Origin: SYIM01 sp964581825
GTDB lineage: Bacteria > Pseudomonadota > Gammaproteobacteria > Burkholderiales > Burkholderiaceae_E
Assembly (NCBI GenBank): GCA_964581825.1
Contig: CAZORB010000036.1
Span: forward strand, 1-31,600
Direction: 5' to 3'
DNA: 31,600 nucleotides
The translations under genes were made by a program, and so were the position numbers. Positions within the stretch are counted from its first letter, which is position 1. Every line of letters begins with the position of its first letter. This document shows positions 1-10,300 of this stretch, piece after piece. The notes under the pieces are model-generated. The model saw only the letters and a program-made list of their open reading frames with translations, was not told where the DNA came from and did not search any database.

Positions 1-2
1 CG

Positions 3-839
3 GGCGCGCCCACGATCGGGGCGCCCGATGCCGCGGGGATCGAGGCCAATGGCGACAGCGTGGTGGAGGCGACGGGCGGCTTCACCGGCGGCGGGCTGGC
101 AGCCAATGGCGTCATTGCCACCAACATGGTGCTGGCCGAAACCCTGGCCGACATCCAGCTGAGCCAGGTCGTTACCACCGAGGGTGACGTCACTGTGAAG
201 GCCTCGGAGGAGGCGTCGATTGAAGCGGGCAACCGCAGCGTCACCAGCTCGCAGGGCTCGACGATCGGCGTCACGCTTGCCTTCAACACCATCGGCTGGC
301 AGGCGCAGAACGTTCTGAAGCTGGCAGCGGACGCCATCGCCAACACCTCGATCGGTACCGCCCAGCCGGTACGCTCGCGCGCCACCGTCACGGACTCCAC
401 CGTGAAGGCCGCAGGCTCGATCACGCTTGATGCACGCACCGACGCCTTCATCGAGGCGGAACTCAAGAACGAGACCGGTTCTAGCGAAGGCATTCTCGAC
501 CGGTTTCTCCAGACCGGCGGGCCCAAGGTGTCGGTGGGCCTGGCAATTGCCAGCAACATGGTCAACGCCGAGGCGAAGGCGAGCTCATCGGGTGCCAATG
601 TCTCACTCGAGGCGGGCAAGAAGATCACGATTGATTCGCGCAACCAGTCGGGCATCGACTCAGCCGCGTCGCTGTTGCCCATTGCAACGGAAACCATCGG
701 CGGCGGGCTGGTCGACCTGCTGGTGGGCGATACCTTCGACACCAGCTATACCGACCGCTCCGGCAAGCGCGAGGTCAAGTTTGGCCACCTGGTGCTGATC
801 GGACCGGCCGATTACAAATCGACCGAACGGCCGGAGACG
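3..839 (+). repeat. LktA-type beta-repeat array, block 1
   Basis: Three or four divergent repeats with anchors GVIATNMVLAE (111), GVTLAFNTIG (267) and VGLAIASNMV (near 535), each preceded by a strand pair of the form VTVKASEEASIEA. The alternation of polar Asp/Ser strands with small-residue strands fits a beta-helical or beta-solenoid filament. Assignment to the LktA-type repeat family is from memory of its consensus, not from a search. Confidence 0.6.
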
Positions 840-1345
840 GTGAGCCAGGGCGAGCGCGTACGGTTGCTGCAGTCCTTTGGCGGCGGCAAGGCGGGCAGCA
901 GCTATGAATACCTGGGCGCCACGCCGATCGACAACATCGACTTTTCCGCACAGGACTACACCGATAGCACCCTCTGGCGCGCGGTGTCGGGCCAGGCCGG
1001 TAAAACCTATATGCGAACCGGTGCGGGCGGTCTGCTTGATCTGGGAGCGCAGGACTACGAAGGCAGCGGCTGGACGCTTTTCAGCGTCGACGACCTGAAC
1101 ACGTTCGGCCTGGAAATCGCCGGCGAGGTGATCGACTCGCTGCTGGGTGAAGGGGGGGGCGCCACGGTTGGTTTTGGCGGGCTGGTGGTCCGCAATGATG
1201 CGCGGTCGACGGTCGAGGCCTCGCTTGATCAGGTGCAGGCCAAGGGCGTGGGCGGCATCACCATCAATGCGATGGACACCTCCAGCCTGAAGGCCGAAGA
1301 CGAGAGCGAGGTCGCTGCTGGCACGGTTGGCCTGAATGTAGTGAT
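3..1345 (+). CDS. Giant CDS, segment 1 of 5 (LktA-type repeats and a Tyr/Trp module)
   Basis: This frame (codons start at positions divisible by 3) is already open at base 3, so the gene enters from upstream. It encodes about 447 residues. Repeat anchors such as GVIATNMVLAE (near 111) and GVTLAFNTIG (267) mark short beta-repeats typical of LktA-type filamentous adhesins. A double Tyr/Trp module follows at 840-1085, and then a glycine-rich stretch coded partly by a run of eight G. The segment stops at a 10-N gap. Reading on in the same frame after the gap gives an atypical Cys/His-rich sequence, whereas the +1 frame gives a normal repeat, so the true frame changes at the gap. Confidence 0.88.
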
Positions 1346-4300
1346 NNNNNNNNNNAGGCGATGTCGGCATCAATGCGGTCATTGCCACCAACACGGTGCT
1401 GGGTGGTGCGCGCGCCTGGGCCAAGGGCGGCACGCTTGAAACGGGTGCCGCAGGCGATCTGGTGATCCGCGCGGTCAACGACTCGTCCATCGATGCAACG
1501 GTCTCAAGTTCGGTATCGGCGGGTGTGTCGGTCGGCGTCACGCTGGCCTTCAACACCATCGGCTATGAACCCGTCAATGTTCTGAAAAACATCGCTGACA
1601 CACTCGCGGGCTCTTCCTACGCGGGACAGCAGCCGCTGCTGACCCAGGCCTGGGCAGATGGCAGCCTCATCAAGGTCGGCCGACACCTCGCCGTGACCGC
1701 CGCCAGCACCGGCAAGATCGACGCCATGATCGAACACTCGGCGCTGTCGGTTAACGCCGAGCTTGGCAGCGAGGGCGCCACCTCCATCACGGTGGCGCCG
1801 GTTGCCGCCATGAACAAGGTGGCTGCGGATACCCGCGCCTACCTTTCCAACATCAAGGATCTGAGCGCAGGCGGCGACCTCACGATTGACGCTGACGCGC
1901 TCACGCTGATCGTGTCCGAAGTGAAGTCAAGCTCGGTCGCGATTGCAGCCTCCACCGGAGGCGATTCGATGTCGGTGTCGGTGGGCGTTGCCTTCAGTCG
2001 CAACGATGTGCTGAACGATGTTCAGGCTTTCCTCGCGGGCGTGGCCGACGGCTCGGGCAAAGCCCGCGCGGGCGGCAATGTGCAGATCGGCATCGACCGC
2101 AGCGCATCGATCGATGCCACGGGCGGCGCCTCGGCGGTTGCCGTGGCGGCCAGTCCGAAGGGCGGGCCGGCGGTGGGTGGTGGCGGTACGCTGGTGTTCA
2201 ACCGCGTCAACGGCATGGCCGATGCCTATCTGTCGGCCATTGATCTGGTGACCACCGGATCGGGCGGCAAGGCGGGCAATGTCACGATCTCGGCGGTTGA
2301 CGATGCCGAGATCAGCGCAATGGTCAAGACGCTTGCGCTGTCGGTCTCCGCCGGCCTGAGCAAATCCGCCACCGCGGTGGCGCTGGGGCTTTCGTTTGCG
2401 CGCAACATCATTGGCGCACAGCCGGTTACCGTCCATCACGACTTCAAGGCCTCGAAGTACAACGCCGACACCAAGCTCACCACACTCACCAAGGGCACGC
2501 GTGTGCTCAACGACCAGGGGCTTCTGAGTGACGAAGTCTATGAGTTCGTGGGCGACACTTACAGCGACAGTAAGGGTATCGATTTCCCGGCGCAGAACTG
2601 GTCGGATGAAAGCCGCTGGAAGCTCCTGAGCTACACGCCGGTCACATCGCGCGCGCGCGCTCGGATCGCCGATGCCGCAGTGGACGCAGCCGGCAATCTG
2701 GTGCTCGATGCCCAGGGCGAGGGCGCGATCACCGCGCGTGTGCTGACCGGTACCGCTGCAGTGGGCGCGAGCGGCAAGTCCGCAATATCTGTGAGCGCCG
2801 CGGGTGTTTACGCCGAGAACCGAATCTATTCGAGCCTCGAGGCCACGATTGATGGCGACGCAAGCTCGCCGCGCGCGATTGCCGCGCAGGCGATCAGCGT
2901 CACCGCAGACAGCGGTACCGCGATCAACGCGGTGGCGGGCGCAGCCTCGCTCGCAGCCTCGGTATCGGGTCAAACCTCGGTCGCGGTATCGATCGGCTTG
3001 TCGCTGGCGTTCAACAGCATCGATACCGATGTGCTCGCGCAGGCGAGCAGCGCACGGCTGACCGCGCGCACGGGCGCGCTCGATATCGGCGCGCGCTCGG
3101 GGGGCGTGCGCCTCGCTGAGGTGACGCTCGCCGAGGCAGCCAGCCAGCGCATCACCCCGGCGGCGATCGACGCGCTCGCCAACGCCGGTAAAAAAACATC
3201 ATTCAGCAGCACGGAGGGGCAGTCCTGGGATTACGTACCCTCTGATGGCGCGGCCATGCTCGAAACGGGCGACAAAGTTCGCGCGAACACGGGCAGGATT
3301 TACGAGTTCACCGGCGACCGGGAACTGATGGATCTGCGGCTCATCAGCGATTTCGCCACTCGACCCGGCTGGAAGGAAGTCAGCACCGAATCGAACAAGG
3401 TGAAAGCGGGCTACACGGTGCAGCTGGCTACTGAGCACACAGCGGGCGGCATTCCGGGAAGGGTTTATCGATTCATCGGTCAGCCTGAGAACTATACGAC
3501 CGAGGCTGGTCGGCGCGTGGTCGCGGAAGGGGACGTGGTTCGCGTGGCGAGCAACTACGACGACAGCGACATGGTGGGCAAGCTGTTCAAGTACACGGGC
3601 TCGAGCACCTCGATCGATTTGAGCGATGCTGATTTTGATGATGAAGATCTGTGGGAAGCAGTCGAGGTCGAAACCGAGATCGATCTCTGGAAAGAAAACT
3701 ATGCCAATACCGCGCGCTGGCAACTTGCCACCGACTATGCCGATCCCGATGTGGGGCGCGCACTGGTACAGCTGCTGATCGACAAGGGCGTTGATCTGCC
3801 CGAGTCCGATTGGCTGCGGCCCTCCGCAACCTACCGAAGCTCGGACGGTCTGCAGTGGGACTACAAGACCACCGACGGCACCCAGGAGCTCGACAAGGGT
3901 GACAAGGTCGGGGTCGTGTCTGGCGTATTTGCTGGAAAGGCGTACGAATACCTCGGAAAGTCCGATTGGAAGACCGATCTCGCGAAGCTTGATTTCACCG
4001 ATACCAAACTTTGGAAACCGGTTAACGCCGAGACCAAAAAGCTCAGGCGCGGCGACACTGTCCGATTGACTGACGATCATGCCGCGGGTGGTGCAGGCGG
4101 TGCGATCTACATGTACATCGCCAGGAATGGACTCGAGTACCGGCTGCCTCAGGTCGACTATTCCGACACCACCAAGTGGCGACGGATCAGGCCAGATCTT
4201 GATGTCTCGGTGCTCGAGTCGGGTCGCAGCTGGCTGGTGAGCGACGCGCTCGGCAACAGTTATCTGCTCGACGTCATCGGCTCGGGCGCCAGCGCGAAGA

Positions 4301-7300
4301 TCGAGATCACGCGCAGCAACCTGAGCGCAATCTCGGTTGCCGCTTCAATGGCCGTCGGAATCGGCAAGACCGGCATCGCCGTGTCTGGCGCGGGTGCGGT
4401 GTCGATCAACTCGCTTGCCGGCGGGGTGGACGCGATTCTTCGCGACAGCACGGTTCAGGCGAAAACCGATGTGAACCTGCAGGCTGAAAGCGACTCGGTT
4501 ATCGCGGCGCGTGTCGCGGCGATCTCGGTTGCGATCGCGGCTGGCCAGACCGGCGTGGGCGCTTCGATCGGCATTTCAGTGGCCCGCAACCTCATCGGCC
4601 AGGCAGGGTTTGGCAAGGTGGGCGATGATGCGATTGCAACGGTCCGCGCCCTGGTGATCGACAGCGATATCACCGCCGATGGCGACCTCAACGTCGGCTC
4701 GGCCACGCGTCAGATGATTGATGCATTCGTGGTCGCGGGCTCGGCTGCGATCGCAGCGGGGCAGACGGGTGTGGCGGTCAGCGGGTCGGGGGTATGGGCC
4801 GAGAACCAGATTGGCGTTCGCGTGCTGTCGGGCATTGACACCGCCTCCACCACGGCCGGTGCGCGACCCAGTCGCATCATCGTCGACGATGTCGACATCG
4901 CGGCCACCGATCTGTCGCTCATCAATTCGTTTGCTGGAGCGGCCACGATTGCGGCTGCCTTTGGCCAGACGGGCGTGGCGATCTCGATCGGCGTATCGCT
5001 CGCACGCAATGTGATCGACGGCGTGGTGCAGGCCGGCATTCGGGGCGCTGAACTCGATGCCCGGAAAACCGTCAGCGTGATCGCCGAATCCGACTCCACG
5101 ATTCGGGTGACTGCCGCGGCCGCTTCGGTCGCGCTCGCTGCCGGCCAGCTGGGTCTGGGCGTTGCGGGCGCGGGAGCTTCCGCGCTGAACGTGATCCTGG
5201 GCGATGCCTATGCCAAGGTGGATGACAGCCTGATTCGCGCGGGCTCGGACGTCACCGTCAAGGCGAATGCCACCAATCTGATCGACGCCTGGATTGTGTC
5301 TGCTGCCATTGGTGTGGGCGTTGGCCAGGTTGGCATCGGCGCCTCCATTGGCGTATCGATTGCGCGCAATTACATCGGTTACGACCCGCAGGGCTATATC
5401 GGCCCGGTTACTTACACCTCGGGCATCGATAAACCGAAGCGCATCAAGAAGGGCGACATCATCCGGCTTGGACCCGCCTCCGGCGGCCGTGCCAACGAAA
5501 CTTACGAATACATCGGCACCGACACGCTCGAGGCCAAAGATGCCAACAAGGACGGCATCGATGAAGACCTGATCCTCACGCAGGACTATTCCGACACCAA
5601 GAAGTGGAAGCAGCTGGNNNNNNNNNNNNNNNNNNNNNNNNNNNNNNNNNNNNNNNNNNNNNNNNNNNNNNNNNNNNNNNNNNNNNNNNNNNNNNNNNNN
5701 NNNNNNNNNNNNNNNNNGAAGACCTGATCCTCACGCAGGACTATTCCGACACCAAGAAGTGGAAGCAGCTGGTGAACACGGCTGCGAACCGCATCGTGGC
5801 GTCGGTTGAGCGCGCCTCGATTCTGGCGCTGCCCAACACCACCGACACGCTGGACCTGTCGGTGCTTGCGATCACCGATCAGGAAATCAACTCCACGGTG
5901 TTCGCAGGCTCGGTGGCTGCGGCCGGCGGGCAGGTTGCAGTGGCCCTCTCGGGTGCGGGTGCGAGCGCGGTGAATCGGATCGGATCACAGACTCAGGCGT
6001 TCATCGGCAGCAGCACTGGCGCTGGCATTGATGTCGACGGCGGCATCACGGTCGATGCGTCGGACGCCTCGTCCATTGATTCCACCGTGTTCGCAGTGTC
6101 GGTCTCGGCGTCGTTTGGCATGTTTGGCGGCTCGGTTGCGGTGGGTGTGTCCACGGCCACCAATGAAATCGCGAGCACCACGTCAGCGCTCATCGACCGG
6201 TCTCTGGTCAAAGCGGTCGGAGACATCACGGTTCGCGCCACCGACGACGCGCGGATCGATGCCGAGTCAACCGCCATCGCGTTCTCACTGTCGATCAGCA
6301 TCGGCGTGTCGTTTGCGGGCGGCGGCGCCAATGCGTTCAACACCATCCGCAGCAGTACGTACGCGGCGGTCGATCGCAGCACCGCCGACAAGGTGGCCGG
6401 CAGCGACACCGGGTTATCAGTGGTGACGACAGGCAAAACCCTCACCGTGCTGGCGGATGGCAAGTCCGAGACCAACGCAGAGGTGAAGGCGGCGGCGCTC
6501 AGCTTCGGCCTGATCGCGGCGGCAGCAGCCGGCACTGTCACTGAAAACACACTTGCGCCCACGGTAAAAGCGCTGCTACGAGCCACCGAAGTACCTGGCT
6601 CGCGCGACACCACGCAGGTCGTGGTTGAGGCGCGCGGCCTGCAGAAGGCGATGGCCACCTCGAATTCGCTCGCGGTGAGCACGGGCATCTCGGTGGGCAC
6701 CTCGCTGGCCAGTACGATCGATGCGGGCTCGATCACCGCCGAGATTGGCGATGACGCACGCGTGACCGCTGCGGTGCTGCGTGCCCGCGCGGTCGGTCAG
6801 GACGAGACCTATCAGCGCGCGAGCGCCTCAAGCGGTGGCCTGATCTCGGCAGTGGGCGCTGACAGCAAGCTTGCGATTCTTGCCACCACGCTGGTGCGGA
6901 TGGGCGATCGCGGCGTGCATAACGTCGGGCTCCTGGACCTTTCCTCTTCGCGTGTGCAGAACTTCGATGCCACGTCGAAGAATCTGTCCGTCGGTATTTT
7001 TGCGGGCAGCGGCGCGGCAATGAGCACCCTGCTCACCGGCGCGGCCGATGTTCTGATCGGCGCGAGCAAGGTCAACGCCGGCTCGATCACGATCAAGGCG
7101 GACAACCTTGCCGACAAGAGCAAGTTCTCCGACAAGGAGGAGTCGCTGCGGTCGGGTTCGGCGGGCCTCGGCAGCATCACAGCGCTGTCGGCCGACACCG
7201 ATATCGGCACTGGCTCGAATCGATTCGGCGCCAATGTGGCGATCGGCCAGGGTGCAGAACTGACGGTTGAAGCCGCCCCGGGTAAAACCGGCGTGTTCCA

Positions 7301-10300
7301 GGTGGACACCTACGCCAATGCCAACATTACCGACAAGGTGCGGGTGGACGGCGTGGGTGGCTATTCGGTCACCGTGGCCCAGGCCGACCAGCGGGCGCAG
7401 ATGCGCTCGACGATCAGCGTCAACGGCGCGAAGGTCCGCAACTTAAGCGGTAACGTCGACTTCGCCACGCGCAGCGACGCTGATCTGGTATCGGCGGCTA
7501 ACGTGCTGTCAGTTGCGTTCATCGCGGGCGCCTATGCCACTGCGGATGCCGTGGTGGATGCCGACAACTCCATCCGCCTCACCAACGCTGATCTGCTGGG
7601 CAACGATGTTCGTCTGATGGCGGGCCAGGACCGGCTGCGGGTGCCCAATGTCCTGTTGACCACCGCACAGGTGGATGCAACGCTGGTGGGCCTGGGGGGC
7701 GCGATTCCGCTGGGCACCTCCAAGATCACCGAACGCAACGTGATCGATATCGGTGGCACCAGCTCAGTCAAGGCAATCGGCAACGTCTCGCTGCTGGCCC
7801 AGCCCGGGCTCGGCAAGGGCGAGCGCGCTGAAGTCGATGGCCTGGTAGTGGCGCCGGCGCCGGTGGTGTTCGAGCCGCGCGAGGATACCGATGATGTCAG
7901 CATCAATACGGTGACGGTGGGCACGCAGGCCAAGGTTGAAGCGGGCATTAATTACCGCACGCTCGTGCAGATGCTGCCGTATGTGGTGAATGGCGACGAG
8001 AAGCTGAGCGCAAGCCGGATCGGCACCGACCTCACCGACAGCGAGAAGCAGGCGCTCGGGCTCGATGCCGCGCAGCAATACCACTATGCCGCGCTCGACC
8101 TGGAGGATGTGTCGCTCTCGGTCGCCGCGGGCTCGGTGGTGGAACTGGTGGCGGGCAATTTCAAGGCCGGTAAAGCTGGCCAGGCTTACCTGTTCTCGCC
8201 GGGTGCAGGCATCACGGAAGAAAGCTTCGTCCTCGAGGCGGAGGACTACACCAACACAGCCCGATGGAAGCCCTTTGCGCCGACCCACCAGCCATCGATG
8301 GACGCGACGTCGCTTTCGGTGAAGACCGGTGAAACGGTTCGCACCACCGACGGCCGCTGGTATTTGCGGACGGGCGACGCTGTCACCCTCAATCCGTCCA
8401 CCGAAACCTATGCCGACAAGCAGGGCTGGAAGGAGATGGAGGTTACGCGCAGTGACAAGGGCGCCGTATTTGCCAAGGAACTGAGCGATGACTTTTATCT
8501 GGTCAAGCCCAAGGATCTTGCGCTGCCCACGCTGAAGTACGCGAATCTCGCCAACAATCTGTTCGAGGATCGGGCCAAGGTGCTGGGCTGGATGGAGAGC
8601 CATGCCGGCAATTCAGAGGCGATTGCCCGCTATCAGGCGCTTCTCACCAAGATCGATGAGCAGCTGAAAAAACTCGGCCTCACAGATGCCTCGGCACCCG
8701 CAGGCGCGGTGGTCGCGCGCGACAAGCTCGATCTTCTGTTCCTGCGCATGCCCACCATCCAGGCGGCACCTGGCCTCATTCACATCCTCGCCGACAGCGG
8801 CTCACGGGCTGCGATTGCCGCCGGCTTTACCGACAAGCGGCTGATCGCCCACGGCGATGCAAGCATCAAGGTCGTGAACAACACGCCGTTTGGCATGGAG
8901 ATCACCGACATCAACATCCGCTCGAGCTCGATCACCGAGCGGGTGGGCGGCGAGCGCGTGGTGATGGACCCCGGCGCGGTGTGGTTCAACGGCGCGTCGG
9001 TGAGCGGCGCGCCGCAGACCGCCGCGAGCGTGATCGACATCATGCAGGACGCCTATCCCAAGCAGTTTTACACCACGCTCGCAGGCTTCAATGTGCCTGA
9101 CGCGCCGCAGGATATTTACGTGCGCGGCCAGATCGTGAACGCTGCCGGCACCCTGAAGCTGACCAACCAGGAAGGCAGCATCGATGTGACGGGCGATCTG
9201 CGCGCCGCCTCCATCGACCTCGCTGCGGCGGGTGATTTCAATCTCTCTGCGAAAGATTGGTACCACACCAACCGCGACCCCCGGCAGTACGTGACCTTTA
9301 ACAAGACCTTCGGCTCCAAGGTCTACAACGACGATGGCACGTTCAAGCAGCTGAATTACGACTATGGTGATGCGGCACTCTCCGGCTTGCAGACCGCGAT
9401 CGGCGTATCGCAGTCACGCGTGTTCTCGATGGGCGCGATCAATATCAACGCGCGCTATCTGAACATTAACGGCCTGGTGCAGAGCGGTGTCGACAATATC
9501 GAGCTCACCATCACTCCGGAGTTCAAGCCCACCGGCACGGTGAATTTCACCGACGAGAAGGGCAATCTGCGGACCGGCATCAGCCTGGGCGCGGCAGGCT
9601 TCGGTACGGTCGACGGCGCTTTTGACGATAAGACCGGCAAGATCATTGTCGAGCCGATCAAGCCTGAGGCGGGTCGCATCAACGTGACCGGCACCATCGT
9701 GAGCACTGGCAATGGCGTATTGCGCGCGGCGAGTGGCTACGCGTCGGTGCTGATCGACAACCAGACCTCGTACGCACTTGAGGTCGGCAAGATCGATGTG
9801 TCGGAGAACCGGGTTGGCCGCATCACGGTGACCGACAGCGCGACGCTCAAGCAGGTTGAATACGTCTACGAAAATGGCCAGGTAAGCGTCATCCGCCGGC
9901 AGGGCACGCTGGTGCCCGCGGCCAACAACCGGCCAAGCTCGATCCAGTACGCCCAGCAGGGCGACACCCTTGTGCAGTCGGCCGCGACGCCGCTCAGCTA
10001 CCAGCCCGAAGCCGGCCGCGTGTATGTCTGGACCGAGGGTCAGGCCAAGACCAGTACCAAGCTCGAAATCTACGAGCAGAAGAGCTTCAACCTGCTGGGT
10101 TTCGACTGGGACGCACTCGCAGCCGACGATCAGGCCACGTTTGCCGAGACGCGATTTACGGACGGTACGCCGCTTCTTGAGTCGGAGCTGGTGCTGAACC
10201 GAAGCCAGGTGGCGGGCATTCAGGAAGACGACTTCCTGTACGTGCAGTTTGAAACCAAGCGCAATAGCGCGATCGACATGATCAAGGACAAGACCGAAGT

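Larger units (their letters stand above)
5431..5775 (+). repeat. Tyr/Trp motif module, copy 9, split by a false gap
   Basis: KKGDIIRL, YEYIGT and LTQDYSDTKKWKQL are in order. The last part appears twice, before and after the 100 Ns, within the duplicated 55 nt. Between Tyr and Trp motifs this copy carries an extra DANKDGIDEDL (5539-5571), which looks like a calcium-binding loop and is missing from the other copies. Confidence 0.65.

Noticed and set aside
60..62. GTG at 60 as the start codon
   Set aside because: The frame is open upstream to the edge of the window and codes for typical repeat sequence there; no ribosome binding site precedes it.
1356..1439. Cys/His-rich sequence after the 10-N gap, resembling a zinc-binding stretch
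   Set aside because: It is the +1-shifted reading of a normal repeat (GDVGINAVIATNTVLG); the gap length is wrong.
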